Below, piece by piece: positions 1-8,800 of a stretch of DNA of 36,561 bases. The position numbers and the translations under genes are program-made. The notes beneath the pieces were generated by a model. It worked only from the letters and a program-made list of their open reading frames with translations, did no database searches and was not told where the DNA came from. How positions within the stretch are numbered: the stretch's first letter is position 1; each line of letters begins with the position of its first letter. This DNA comes from Planctomycetota bacterium (GTDB lineage: Bacteria > Planctomycetota > Planctomycetia > Pirellulales > Lacipirellulaceae), in NCBI GenBank assembly GCA_024278955.1, contig JAJRSE010000075.1:1-36561 (forward strand), in the 5' to 3' direction.

Positions 1-60
1 CACGGAAAAAGGCTGGGGATTTTCAACCACGAAGAGCACGAAGGAAACAAAGTTCAGGAG

Positions 61-178
61 GTAGGGTGCGTTGTCGTCGCCTAATTTGGTGCGTTCCAAG
101 GGAGTAGTGCGTTTACGCCAGTTTCAACTTAAATCGCGAAACGAACGCACCGTTTTTTTAACAATCACGCACCCTACG
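61..178. repeat. GTAGGGTGCG inverted-repeat element
   Basis: GTAGGGTGCG at 61-70 is matched by its exact reverse complement CGCACCCTAC at 169-178. Inside, TTGGTGCGTT (85-94) and AACGCACC (144-151) give further opposed copies of the same core. The right part, CCGTTTTTTTAACAATCACGC (150-170), recurs with two fewer T at about 2428-2446, so a relative of this element also lies upstream of the tRNA-Sec region. Elements of the GGGTGCGTT/AACGCACCC type are common in environmental bacterial genomes (recalled, not searched). Confidence 0.6.
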
Positions 179-424
179 GCCTAATAAAGACAGGAACCAC
201 GACGGGCAGAACGAGCCTTTGCCGTCTAGTGCTAGTCAGCAGGATTGCCAAGTCGATTTTTTTGAACCGCCAAGTTCGCCAAGGAAAAAACAGGAGAGCG
301 GAGGAGGAAGTGTCTGCCCTCAGCAATCCGACTTCCGCACTCAAAAAAGTGCTCTTCAAAACCCAAAGCTAGCGGCGTGCCAATCGGAAAAGAAAAACCG
401 GGGAAATGCTGCGCCGTCACTCGC

Positions 425-486
425 GAAAAGTGGTGTGTTGGTTATTTTTTATTCTGAAAAGTGGTGTGTTGGTTATTTTTTATTCT
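425..486. repeat. 31-bp perfect tandem duplication
   Basis: Two adjacent copies of a 31-bp unit (425-455 and 456-486), rich in T and containing GTGGTGTGTTGG followed by a T run, are identical by eye. The array lies just downstream of the 3' end of the minus-strand gene at 523-1044. It has no open frame and no spacer structure of a CRISPR; recent replication slippage is the simplest origin. Confidence 0.75.
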
Positions 487-522
487 GAACTTCGCAGGTA
501 ATGCCCTATGCAGCAACCATAT

Positions 523-1044
523 TTAATCATCAAACAATTCAAGCGAGATAACCTTGCCATCCTCACAATGAACCTGAAATTTGGCCATCGGCATTATCAT
601 TAAAGGCGAAAAATTATACGTTGTTATGCATCTTGAATGCGGTGTCGGCTTTCCCGAATCAATGTAGGTGGAAGTCCATCCAGAATAGCAGTACGAAGCC
701 TTTCCTAGTACTTGTTCTACCCGTTCCTCGTTAGCTCCAACCAGCCCTGCTTCCATCGCCTTATTATACATGGAGTAATTAAAATAACGAGTGTAGGGCC
801 CAACGCTCAGGCTATCCATGAGTGCCAGCACCGGCAAAGCAATAAGCAATGCAATCTGACAGATTGCAATTATTCGCCATCCACGATTTTTTGTTCCTAG
901 GTAAAGCACAAAATGCAATACAGCACTTGCCAGAATGCCGTAAAACAGACCAGCAATTTGCACCATGCCTAACAAAAATCCTGAGCTGAGCACAATGAAC
1001 AGCATCGTAAAGAGGCTAAAGCGAAATTTTGAAACTGTTACCAT
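523..1044 (-). CDS. Small membrane protein, candidate immunity protein of the RHS tip
   Basis: This 173-residue protein is not recognised by sequence. Its first 80 residues hold about three hydrophobic segments (near 10-30, 32-50 and 58-77). The rest is soluble with a few Cys and no motif I know. It begins 20 bp after the stop of the truncated RHS gene on the same strand, the position usually occupied by the immunity gene of an RHS/polymorphic-toxin C-terminal domain. Membrane immunity proteins typically match toxins acting in or on the membrane (family knowledge). The gene is visibly more AT-rich than the downstream genes, as often seen for toxin/immunity cassettes. The ATG at 1044 is the only good start. 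That the gene is real is fairly sure; the immunity role is inference from position. Confidence 0.6.
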   Translation of the reverse strand: MVTVSKFRFSLFTMLFIVLSSGFLLGMVQIAGLFYGILASAVLHFVLYLGTKNRGWRIIAICQIALLIALPVLALMDSLSVGPYTRYFNYSMYNKAMEAGLVGANEERVEQVLGKASYCYSGWTSTYIDSGKPTPHSRCITTYNFSPLMIMPMAKFQVHCEDGKVISLELFDD

Positions 1045-1064
1045 AGGTGCTTATTCTAGTTCGT

Positions 1065-2183
1065 TTATGGCCAACCACCCGTTCCCTCTTTTGCTTTTGG
1101 TATACAGCCACCACCAATCGCTTGCCTTAGAGTCCTAAAGACATTTGGGCATGTGACTGTAACTATGGGTTTGCCTGACGAGCAATCTACGTTCGCAGTA
1201 CAGCTGTTTGTTACTTTGAAAGTGCAGGTCTTGCATTTCCGAGTCTCTTGGCAAGGAGGCTGGAGGCTTCCAGGAGCTGTCCAACAGTATGTTACTGAGC
1301 CTACGGCATCGGCATCTTCACATTGCCCGGGCTTCACAGAACCAGCACCCCCCTTGTCTTCCGGCTTAATCGAGAATGCTTTGGTGCAGTTACTCGATAC
1401 ACAAACTTTGCCACTAACTTTTTCACCCGTCGGATCCAATCCATTCAAAGGTATCCCATTCACATATTCATACAAATTCCATTCACTCCCCTCGTACCCA
1501 ATCGGATCGCGATTCACCCACCGCCCCAGATGACTCGCATAAAACCGATTGCGATTCAACTGCAACCCGGTCTCGGGGTCGAGCCTTCGTCCAGTATACA
1601 GAAGCTCGTTGGAAATGTCACTTTTATTGTCGGCATCGGCTGAAAAATCGGCATCAAGGACCGTTACTTCGCCATACGGGGTGTAGGCGTAGCGCTCGAC
1701 CACGGTGCCCGTGTTCTCGGTGATGGCCGTGACATTGAAATTGGCATCTTGCAGGTAGTAGTGCTCGACGCCGGCGGAATCGTAGCTGAGCGCGATCGCG
1801 TCGACGTAGTGCGGATGGTAAACGTATTGCTTGTCGGCTGTGGTGGCGGTGCCAACCCGCTCTTCTAAGACTTGCCACTGCTGGTTGTAATAAAAATGCC
1901 GCAAGTTGCCGGTGCCGCCGGTTTCGTCCCGGACGATACGCCGGTTGAGGCCATCAAATTGGTTTTGCTGAATGACCGTCGCGCCCTCTTTTACTTCGAC
2001 CATCCGGTTCCAAGCGTCGTATTTGAGTGAGAGGCCGGAGGCTGGGGACTGGGGGTTTGGTAGGGTGGTCATGTTGCCGGCGGCATCGTGGGTGGGATCG
2101 ACCCAGGTGGAAATCGTGCCTAACTCGTTGGCCCTGTTGTGGGTTCGGGTGAGAGGTGTAGCCACAGAGAGCACAGAGGACAC
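1065..2183 (-). pseudogene. RHS-repeat protein, C-terminal fragment with Cys-rich tip
   Basis: The open frame encodes the end of an RHS/YD-repeat protein. YD-type repeats such as YDAWNRMVEV and FDGLNRRIVRD are followed by the RHS-associated core: YTPYGE, then TGRRLDPETGLQLNRNRFY, LGRWVNRDPIGYEG, NLYEYVNG and LDPTG. After the DPTG junction comes a tip of about 115 residues with 11 Cys, typical of the variable, possibly toxic C-terminus. Intact RHS proteins are normally over 1000 residues and secreted; here the N-terminal shell and signal are absent. The apparent start at 2183 lies inside a CCACAGAG-type repeat (2160-2250), so the first 10 or so residues are repeat-derived and the gene is broken there. 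It may be a silent orphan toxin-tip module rather than an expressed gene. Confidence 0.8.
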
Positions 2184-2250
2184 AGAGAAGTGGAAGCAAG
2201 GGATTCTCTGTGCTCAATTAGTTTTTGAATTTCAGGACTTTGCAGTTCTC
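2160..2250. repeat. CCACAGAG composite repeat at the RHS breakpoint
   Basis: AGCCACAGAGAGCACAGAGG starts at 2160 and is followed by an opposed TTCTCTGTG (2202-2210) and by CAGGACTTTGCAGTTCTCCTG (2233-2253). The same order of pieces occurs at 21673-21790, where TAGCCACAGAGATCACAGAGG is followed by GACTTTGCAGTTCGCCTG. Both are therefore copies of one composite element. This copy marks exactly where the RHS reading frame loses family similarity. Confidence 0.65.
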
Positions 2251-2512
2251 CTGTTGGATGCGTTCAATACGTTACTATTTGCTAAACTGTTTGAAGAGTG
2301 CCCCGATTTTCAACCGACAAACAGGATTCGACCGAATGATCCCGTCCATCCTGTTTTATCCTGTCAAAATAAACCCGCTTTAAGGCAATTGTTCGACAAG
2401 GCCACTTGGATTTGTGAAACGCTCGTGCCGTTTTTAACAATCACGCCCGCTGTTACGGATGGGCCCTCCATTTGTTCTACTTCTACTACTCTTTCTGGCG
2501 AGCAGATGAAAA
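2251..2512. other. Repeat debris upstream of tRNA-Sec
   Basis: There is no gene. The recognisable pieces are an ATCCTGTTTTATCCTGTCAAA segment (about 2349-2369), a widely dispersed type of environmental-genome repeat as I recall it, and a CCGTTTTTAACAATCACGC segment (2428-2446) related to 150-170. Because the tRNA-Sec gene is on the minus strand, this is DNA downstream of that gene; it shows no clear hairpin-plus-T terminator. Confidence 0.5.
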
Positions 2513-2609
2513 CGGAAGTACATGGGAATCGAACCCACCTGCGAAACGGTTTACGCTCCGCACAACGGTTTTGAAGACCGCGACCGCCACCAGGTCGGCA
2601 CGTACTTCC
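2513..2609 (-). tRNA. selC: tRNA-Sec (anticodon UCA)
   Basis: Read on the minus strand, GGAAGTAC at the 5' end pairs perfectly with GTACTTCC at the 3' end. This gives an 8-bp acceptor stem followed by discriminator G (position 2513), both hallmarks of bacterial tRNA-Sec. The T arm is a 5-bp stem around GTTCGATT, giving the 8+5 acceptor/T helix. The anticodon loop CTTCAAA carries UCA (2572-2574), which reads UGA. A long extra arm of about 20 nt sits between the anticodon and T arms. CCA is not encoded. The tRNA is charged with Ser, converted to Sec by SelA using SelD-made selenophosphate, and delivered by SelB, all encoded within the next 6 kb. At about 97 nt its length is right for the family. 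Confidence 0.96.
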
Positions 2610-2659
2610 TCGGATTGCTTTGCTTCTACCATACGATGAAAAGGAACCAGTTTGAAGCC

Positions 2660-2896
2660 GTCGTCGTACAATAACGCTAGGTTGAACCACGACGACACGA
2701 CGAGCACAACGAAATAGAGCTAGAAATACTGGGGCTCAATGATTTTCCTTGATCAACAGGTTGACCTATTGTTTCCTGGAAAATGCCGACTCAACGAAAC
2801 ACCGTTTCATATTCGTTTGTCCTAGGATTTGCTATGGCGTGGTGTTTGTCGTGTCGTTGTGGTTCCAATGACTTAGCGCTGTCGTCGTAGGAAGAA
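2660..2896. repeat. Inverted pair of AACCACGACG repeats between tRNA-Sec and selD
   Basis: GCTAGGTTGAACCACGACG (2676-2694) followed by ACACGACGAGCAC is one copy of a repeat family also found at 8814-8832, where the 19-bp core is identical. A diverged opposite-orientation copy occupies about 2848-2891 (GTCGTGTCGTTGTGGTTCC, then TAGCGCTGTCGTCG). The two copies face each other and bracket about 150 bp without a gene, so the spacer between selD and tRNA-Sec is a MITE-like insertion or its remains. Confidence 0.6.
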
Positions 2897-5098
2897 TCAA
2901 TCGAGTAGTTGTATGAGCGAGCGAGCGGCCGCGTTTTTCACTACCCGACCGATCGCGATTGCCCCGGCGCCTAAACGGTCGAGCAATTCGCTAAGTCGGT
3001 CCTCTGATACGGCCATCAGGAGTCCTCCTGAGGTTTGTGGGTCGAATAGGATCGCGTATCGTGGGTCGGTATTGAGAGACGCTTTGCCTTGGAGGTAGGA
3101 TTCTGCCGCGCGATTGCCGGGGGCGAGAGTGCTCTCGACGCCTTGGCTGGCAAGCTCCCAAGCGCCGGGGAGTAACGGGATTGCACCGAGAGACAGCTCG
3201 GCTGAGAGGTTGCCGGCTCGGAGCATTTCGACCAAGTGTCCCGCGAAACCAAAACCGGTGACGTCGGTAACAGCGCCAAGTTGCATCTGCCGAGCGACGT
3301 GGCCGGCGGCTTGGTTGCTTGTCAGCATGGCGTCGAGTAGGGTTTCCATCCACGGGCTTTGACAGAGCGCGCGACTATGGCCTGCGAGTAAGATTCCAGA
3401 ACCGAGTGGTTTGGTGAGCACCAAGTGGTCGCCCTCCTGCAAGCGTCCCTTGCTGGGCATGGAGGCAGGATCGACTTCGCCTAGAATCGTGAAGCCGATG
3501 GTCGCTTGAGTTCCTTCAATTGTGTGTCCCCCGACTAAGGGGACCCTGGCCTCGCGCAGTTCGAGTAAGCTGCCGTCGAGTAGTTCTCGTAAATATTGCT
3601 CTTGTTGGTGTCGCGGTCCGTGGGGGACGGTGACCAGGGCTAAGGCCCCAATCGACTTGGCGCCCTTGGCGTGCATGTCGCTGAGTGCATTGAGGGCTGC
3701 GATGCGACCCATCAAGTGGGGGTCGTCAAGGAAAGAAGTGAAAAAGTCGGCCGTCGCAGCGATGGCGGTTCCCGTGGCTGGCTGTAAAACGGCGACGTCG
3801 TCGGGTTGTTCTAAGCCGACAAGTACCTGAGGCGTGGTGGGATTGTCGAGTTGACGTAGGACGCGTGAAAGCAAATCGGCGTCGACTTTGCAACCACAAC
3901 CGCCACAGTACATTGGTTTGTCGGCAGGAAGAGAAGTCTCAGAAATCGGCATCGCGGGTTCGTAGTTTTGGTACATGGCCATGAACGGGCGATCGATCGA
4001 GTCTTTTAGTTTCCAGCACCAGCGGGCGAGGATGCTGAACCTTTTATAAGTCAGAAGAGCTCGCCCGTCGCCCGTGTTGAGGAGCGAGAGAAACGAGCCT
4101 TGGGGTTTCCACTTAATTAGCGGCTGGTTGGCAAGCCGGCGTCGGAGGTTTTCCCAGAGTACCGGGCCTTGCCGCACGGCGTAAACGCCAGCCTTAGGCC
4201 AAGGTTGCGTCTCGCCAGAGCCCGAGTCGCCAACAACAAAGACGTCGTCTGCGGCGGTGCTTTGTAGTGTTTCGCGAATGAGCAGGAACCCGCGAGAATC
4301 GGTGGGCAAACCAAGCTGCCGCAAAAGCGGTGGGCTTGTGGCAGAGGTGGCCCAGAGGACGAGGTCGCTTGGCAAGTTGCTTCCATCGTCGAGTCTGGGG
4401 CCTTCGGAGTTGCTGATTTCGACGATTTCTCGGCCAAGCCGTAGCTGAATTCCGCGTTCTTCCAGGACACGTTGGGCTAGGCTTCTGGTTCGGGCGGGCA
4501 TGTTCTTGAGGATTTTGTCGGATCGATCGACGAGAGAAATCTCGAACGCGGCACCCGCTGACATTTTGCTGAGACGGTTTTGCAAACAGAGCGCTATTTC
4601 GATACCAGCGGCTCCTGCCCCGGCAATGGTGATTTGCCAGGGGCGGTCGGGGATTTTTTCTGCAAGTTCCTGAAGCCGCTCATCCAGACGACTCAAGAAC
4701 GTTTGCATGGGTTTGATTGGTACTTCGATGCCGTTTGTGCTGGGCAGCGAGGTTGGTACCGAACCGATGCCGATCGAGAGGACGTCGTAATTTAGGGGCG
4801 GGCGACCGGCTAGGAGGAGCTGTCGGTTCTCGTGGTCGAGGCCCGTTACTTGGGCTTGAATGAGTCGGACTTGCGAGGCGGCACAAAGCCGTACCAGGTC
4901 GATCTGCATTTCTGACGGAGTATATTGTCCGGCCAGTGTACCGGGGAGCATCCCCGAATAAGTGGCAATGCCGAAATTGGAGACACAGACTAGCTGCGCA
5001 TCGCGGATCGGTTGCATGCGCCACATTTTAATGATGTGAGCGTTGGTGTGTCCGGCCCCAAGCAGGACGACCGTATGTTTTGGCAGCGAATCCTGCAT
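2897..5098 (-). CDS. selD: Selenide, water dikinase fused to NADH-dehydrogenase-like flavoprotein
   Basis: A 733-residue two-domain protein. Residues 1 to about 380 are a pyridine-nucleotide/FAD oxidoreductase of the NDH-2-like group. An N-terminal VVLLGAGHTNAHII binds FAD, a second GAGAAGIEIA (about 159-168) binds NAD(P)H, and VFVVGDSG (about 286-293) is the FAD-closing motif. Residues from about 395 are SelD, which makes selenophosphate from selenide and ATP. YCGGCGCK carries the catalytic Cys (C401), C403 and Lys404, with Cys rather than Sec at the active site, then VGLEQPDDVAVL, FFTSFLDDP and GGHTIEG. E. coli SelD is about 347 residues, so the extra N-domain explains the length. Such fusions are known in some bacteria and may couple redox state to selenide supply (inference). 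It diverges from selB and reads toward tRNA-Sec. Confidence 0.95.
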   Translation of the reverse strand: MQDSLPKHTVVLLGAGHTNAHIIKMWRMQPIRDAQLVCVSNFGIATYSGMLPGTLAGQYTPSEMQIDLVRLCAASQVRLIQAQVTGLDHENRQLLLAGRPPLNYDVLSIGIGSVPTSLPSTNGIEVPIKPMQTFLSRLDERLQELAEKIPDRPWQITIAGAGAAGIEIALCLQNRLSKMSAGAAFEISLVDRSDKILKNMPARTRSLAQRVLEERGIQLRLGREIVEISNSEGPRLDDGSNLPSDLVLWATSATSPPLLRQLGLPTDSRGFLLIRETLQSTAADDVFVVGDSGSGETQPWPKAGVYAVRQGPVLWENLRRRLANQPLIKWKPQGSFLSLLNTGDGRALLTYKRFSILARWCWKLKDSIDRPFMAMYQNYEPAMPISETSLPADKPMYCGGCGCKVDADLLSRVLRQLDNPTTPQVLVGLEQPDDVAVLQPATGTAIAATADFFTSFLDDPHLMGRIAALNALSDMHAKGAKSIGALALVTVPHGPRHQQEQYLRELLDGSLLELREARVPLVGGHTIEGTQATIGFTILGEVDPASMPSKGRLQEGDHLVLTKPLGSGILLAGHSRALCQSPWMETLLDAMLTSNQAAGHVARQMQLGAVTDVTGFGFAGHLVEMLRAGNLSAELSLGAIPLLPGAWELASQGVESTLAPGNRAAESYLQGKASLNTDPRYAILFDPQTSGGLLMAVSEDRLSELLDRLGAGAIAIGRVVKNAAARSLIQLLD

Positions 5099-5289
5099 TC
5101 GACTCCTTTGAAGTTAGATTGTTTTTTTACCGTGAGTGATACGAAATCGACACCAGCTGCACTAAAAGGATTGTACTCTACGGGTAACTCCTTGCGACAG
5201 GTGGTGCCAAAGGCTTGCTTGGCTTGCTACACTGGGTGGTGTTGTTTGATACTGAAAGAACAGGGCCTCAAGAGACACGACCGAACCGT
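5099..5289. promoter_or_regulatory. Divergent promoter region of selD and selB-selA
   Basis: The 191 bp between the selD start and the selB start must carry the promoters of both arms. On the plus strand an extended -10-like TGCTACACT (hexamer at 5228-5233) sits about 55 bp before the selB ATG, without a convincing -35. An open frame runs upstream of the selB ATG from 5215, but its 25 residues do not belong to SelB, which begins with [19 protein letters not shown] see no SECIS-like hairpin or palindrome that I would call an operator. Confidence 0.3.
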
Positions 5290-7206
5290 ATGAAGCAGCA
5301 TCTGCTTTTAGGCACTGCCGGCCACATCGACCATGGGAAGACGTCTTTGGTGAAGGCGTTGACGGGTGTCGAAACCGATCGGCTGCCGGAAGAAAAACGG
5401 CGTAAGATTACGATTGAACTTGGCTTCGCACCGCTTGAGCTGGCCTCGTATCAAATTGGTATTGTCGATGTGCCAGGGCACGAGCGGTTCGTCAAAACGA
5501 TGTTGGCTGGGGCGACCGGTGTCGACTTGGCGATGCTGGTCGTGGCGGCCGACGATTCGGTTAAGCCGCAAACTCGCGAGCACTTGGAGATTTTAGAGTA
5601 TCTGAGCCTCAAGGCAGGTGTGATCGTCATAACCAAGTGTGATTTGGCGGAGCCTGATTGGATCGATTTGGTCGAGAGCGAAATTCGCGAGCTGGTGGCA
5701 GGGTCGAAAATGGAATCGGCGCCGATCGTGCGCGTCAGCGCTCTTTCAGGAGAAGGCCTCGAGTTGTTACGGCAAGAGATTTCGCTCGCTGCCGATCGCG
5801 CCATGCAAAGCCGCATTCTGGCGCCGGAATCGCCGTTTCGGATGGCCATCGATCGTGTGTTTACGGTGAGCGGTTACGGTACTGTGGTGACGGGGAGCAT
5901 TGCGAGCGGGCGAATCTGTGTAGGCGATGAGACTGAGCTGCAACCTCAGGGCGTTAAGGTGCGTGTGCGTGGTCTTCAGAGCCACGATACGGAAGTGCAA
6001 GAAATTGGGCTTGGGCAGCGTGCGGCCATCAATCTTGGAGGGATTCATTACGACGAAATCGCTCGGGGACAAAGCTTGGCGAGCCAGGGGACGCTACGTA
6101 CAAGTCGGGTGCTGACGATTTCGTTATGCGTGAGCGAGCAGATTTCTCATGCGGTGAAACACCGGACTCGGATACGGTTTCATGTGGGGGCATCGGAAAC
6201 TCAGGCGACGCTTTCTCTCTTGGGTTTGTCAGCGGTCGAGCCGGGAGAGCGTGTTTTTGCCCAAGTGTTTTTGGCCGAGGAAGTCGCGGTTGCATGGGGA
6301 CAGCCGTTGGTTATTCGCGCTGTTTCGCCACAAGAAACTTTAGGCGGCGGGCGTGTCCTTGTTGTCGGGGCGGCAAAAATCAAACGGCTGACTGAAACCA
6401 TTCGAGAACAACTTACCCAATTGGAATCCGACGATTCTATACAGCGTGCCTCCGCTGCCGCCTATTTCGCGGGCTCGCGTCCTTGGCAGACGTCTGATTT
6501 GCATGTGCTTGCTGGCGTGGAATCGCCAGAAGAAGATGTTGATAGGTTGATCGCAGATAAAGTGCTTCGTTGTTTGCCGCTCGATCGGAGCAAATCGCAA
6601 TTATTGCATTGCGAAATACTGCGTCAAATTTGTGACCGCGTGGAAAGATTCCTGGGTGTCGAACATAAAAAAACTCCTTTGCATGCCATGGTGGAACGCT
6701 CGCGGCTGAGCCGGTATTTTGTCGACCTGCGGCCAACCTTGCTGGATGCCTGCTTGGCAACGCTTGAGGAAGAAGGCCGGGTTTTGATTGGTTCCCACGG
6801 TTTGTCGCTGGCTGGCTGGAGCCCTGAGCTGTCGCAACGCGAGCGAGAGCTACTTGAACGTGTGGTCGCAGCTTACCTGAAGGCCGAACTTCAGCCGCCT
6901 AGTGCTGCCCAATTGGCCGAGAGCTACGGCGACTCGGAAGGGTCGCTTGCAAGTTTGATAAACGTGGCTGTCGAACAAGGATCGCTTGTTAGAATAAGTA
7001 AGGAGATGTTTTTGCATGTTGAAGTCGAGAAGGCGGCGAGGAGGCTGCTTTCGGAGAACATGCGTGACGGTCAAGAACGGTCGATGAGCGAGATTCGTGA
7101 GCTACTAAAAACGTCTCGCAAGTTTGCGGTGCCGTTCTGCGAATACTTGGATGCGATGGGCTTCACGCGACGTGTAGGCAATCAGCGAATTTTGGTAACC
7201 AGCTAG
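5290..7206 (+). CDS. selB: Selenocysteine-specific elongation factor SelB
   Basis: A 638-residue translational GTPase that carries Sec-tRNA to UGA codons next to a SECIS hairpin. The GTPase motifs are GHIDHGKT (11-18), DVPGHE (60-65) and TKCD (115-118), with the usual EF-Tu-like domains II and III after about residue 175. The C-terminal 250 residues are the SelB winged-helix region that binds the SECIS RNA (for example [12 protein letters not shown] and [21 protein letters not shown]), and the total length fits the family. The ATG at 5290 is chosen because the P-loop lies at the normal distance. SelA starts 17 bp downstream, so selB-selA form one transcription unit. Nothing looks broken. Confidence 0.96.
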   Translation: MKQHLLLGTAGHIDHGKTSLVKALTGVETDRLPEEKRRKITIELGFAPLELASYQIGIVDVPGHERFVKTMLAGATGVDLAMLVVAADDSVKPQTREHLEILEYLSLKAGVIVITKCDLAEPDWIDLVESEIRELVAGSKMESAPIVRVSALSGEGLELLRQEISLAADRAMQSRILAPESPFRMAIDRVFTVSGYGTVVTGSIASGRICVGDETELQPQGVKVRVRGLQSHDTEVQEIGLGQRAAINLGGIHYDEIARGQSLASQGTLRTSRVLTISLCVSEQISHAVKHRTRIRFHVGASETQATLSLLGLSAVEPGERVFAQVFLAEEVAVAWGQPLVIRAVSPQETLGGGRVLVVGAAKIKRLTETIREQLTQLESDDSIQRASAAAYFAGSRPWQTSDLHVLAGVESPEEDVDRLIADKVLRCLPLDRSKSQLLHCEILRQICDRVERFLGVEHKKTPLHAMVERSRLSRYFVDLRPTLLDACLATLEEEGRVLIGSHGLSLAGWSPELSQRERELLERVVAAYLKAELQPPSAAQLAESYGDSEGSLASLINVAVEQGSLVRISKEMFLHVEVEKAARRLLSENMRDGQERSMSEIRELLKTSRKFAVPFCEYLDAMGFTRRVGNQRILVTS

Positions 7207-7223
7207 ACGAATACGGTGAATTG

Positions 7224-8663
7224 ATGTCAGACAAGACCGCCCCAATGAGCAACGGGACCCTTCGCAATTTGCCAAGCGTTACGTCGCTGATCGATTCGGA
7301 AGTGTTACGCGAAGCGGCCAAGCAATTTGGGCAGCCGGCGGTTACTTCGGCTGCTCGGCAAGCCGTTGATCGGTTGCGTACCGAGCTGCAAAGCGATCGG
7401 CGATCGGTCGAGATGCCTTCGCCGAGCGCGTTGGCCAGCCAAATTGCGAACGCAATTTCGGTACAAGAAGCAAGCACCATTCGGCCAGTCATCAACGCGA
7501 CGGGCATCTTGCTACACACGGGTTTGGGCCGGGCTCCCATGGCGAAGGAAGCGGCGGAGGCTGCTGCGCAAGCGGCTTCTGGCTATTGCAACGTCGAACT
7601 CGACTTGCCGAGTGGGCAACGCTGGCAAAGATCGAAAATTGTTGAGCGGTTGTTGTGCGAGCTAACCGGCGCTGAAGCTGCACATGTGGTAAATAACAAC
7701 GCAGGCGCAACGGGGCTTGTTTTGGCTTCGCTTGCGACGGGGCGAGAGGTGATTGTCTCTCATGGTGAGCTCATCGAAATTGGCGGCGGCTTTCGTGTGC
7801 CGGAAGTGATTACCGCTTACGGCGCTATTTTGCGACCGGTGGGAACCACCAACCGTACGCGAGTCCAAGACTACGCCGCAGCAATTGGCGAGCAAACCGG
7901 GGCGATGCTGGTTGTGCATCCGAGCAATTTTCGGGTTGAGGGTTTTACCGAGAGCCCCAACCTCGGAGAGCTGGCAAAATTAGCCCAAGAATGCCAAGTG
8001 CCGCTGGTTCATGATATCGGATCCGGCGCATTGATCGACTTTAAGCAATTTGGTTGTTCCGACGAACCGATTGCTTCTGAAAGCATCAAGGCAGGCGTTG
8101 ACTTGGTTTTTTTCAGCGGCGACAAGCTGCTTGGCGGGCCCCAATGTGGCATCATCGTTGGCCGGCGCAATTTGGTGGAGCGCGTCGCAAAACATCCGCT
8201 AAGCAGAGCGTTACGCGTCGACAAAATTACGTTGGCTGCGCTCCAGGCAACTTTGAAGCTCTATCGAAATCCGGCCAATGCGTTACGGGCTATCCCGCTG
8301 TTACGATTCTTGAGCATGCCGCTTGAGCAGCTCAAGGCTCGCACTGAAAGTCTGGCGGACCGACTTCGCAGCAACCTGAAAGGTTGGAGTGTCCGAACGG
8401 TGCAGGACGAAACTTTTGTTGGCGGCGGCACTTTGCCACAGCAGGGAGTCGACAGTTGGTCTCTGGTGATGACTCCAGCTGAGGGAGGTTCGACAGGCGG
8501 TTGCGTCGAAACTTTGGCCCGACGATTGCGTGAGAGCGAACCGGCGGTTGTTGGTCGTGTTCAAGGCGAGCGACTTATTCTCAGTCTCCACGGAGTGTTT
8601 GAAGAGCAAGACGAGCCACTTGCTCGAGCGGTGCTACTCGCCACCGAATTGCCGATTGGGTAG
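7224..8663 (+). CDS. selA: L-seryl-tRNA(Sec) selenium transferase
   Basis: A 479-residue PLP enzyme converting Ser-tRNA-Sec to Sec-tRNA-Sec with selenophosphate. Family signatures are the N-terminal LPSVTSLID, INATGILLHTGLGRAPM, VNNNAGATGLVLASLA, VHPSNFRVEGF, VHDIGSGALID and the PLP-lysine segment FFSGDKLLGGPQCGIIVG (Lys301). The length is close to the 463 residues of E. coli SelA. The ATG at 7224 is preferred over an in-frame TTG immediately before it. It lies 17 bp behind selB and ends before a 271-bp repeat-containing gap, so it closes the Sec island. Confidence 0.96.
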   Translation: MSDKTAPMSNGTLRNLPSVTSLIDSEVLREAAKQFGQPAVTSAARQAVDRLRTELQSDRRSVEMPSPSALASQIANAISVQEASTIRPVINATGILLHTGLGRAPMAKEAAEAAAQAASGYCNVELDLPSGQRWQRSKIVERLLCELTGAEAAHVVNNNAGATGLVLASLATGREVIVSHGELIEIGGGFRVPEVITAYGAILRPVGTTNRTRVQDYAAAIGEQTGAMLVVHPSNFRVEGFTESPNLGELAKLAQECQVPLVHDIGSGALIDFKQFGCSDEPIASESIKAGVDLVFFSGDKLLGGPQCGIIVGRRNLVERVAKHPLSRALRVDKITLAALQATLKLYRNPANALRAIPLLRFLSMPLEQLKARTESLADRLRSNLKGWSVRTVQDETFVGGGTLPQQGVDSWSLVMTPAEGGSTGGCVETLARRLRESEPAVVGRVQGERLILSLHGVFEEQDEPLARAVLLATELPIG

Positions 8664-8800
8664 TCTGGTTTGCATGACCTTGCCGCTTGGTTCCGTATAA
8701 TTGCTTACGCAACCGAATTGAGTTTGCGATTGCAGCCGGCCTATGGTTCAATGGAAGGCTGAGGCGATTTCCAAGCTTTGGTCACCAAACTCCCTGCTGC

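Larger units (their letters stand above)
1..522. other. Gene-free repeat-rich stretch
   Basis: No convincing gene: the short open frames here have no recognisable composition or domain. The stretch is made of pieces that recur elsewhere in the window: a GAAAARGCYGG-ATTTTCAACC piece at 5-29 (again near 35706-35730), a CCACGAAGAGCACGAAGG piece at 28-45, an inverted-repeat element at 61-178, an AACCACGACGG piece near 195-206, a GCAGGATTGCCAAGTCG piece at 239-255 and a 31-bp tandem duplication at 425-486. It reads as accumulated non-autonomous repeat debris. Confidence 0.6.

Noticed and set aside
425..486. CRISPR-like direct repeats
   Set aside because: Only two adjacent copies with no spacer between them and no cas genes; a simple tandem duplication.
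5215..5289. Longer SelB N-terminus from 5215
   Set aside because: The 25 extra residues are not SelB-like, and the GTPase P-loop is at the normal place when starting at 5290.
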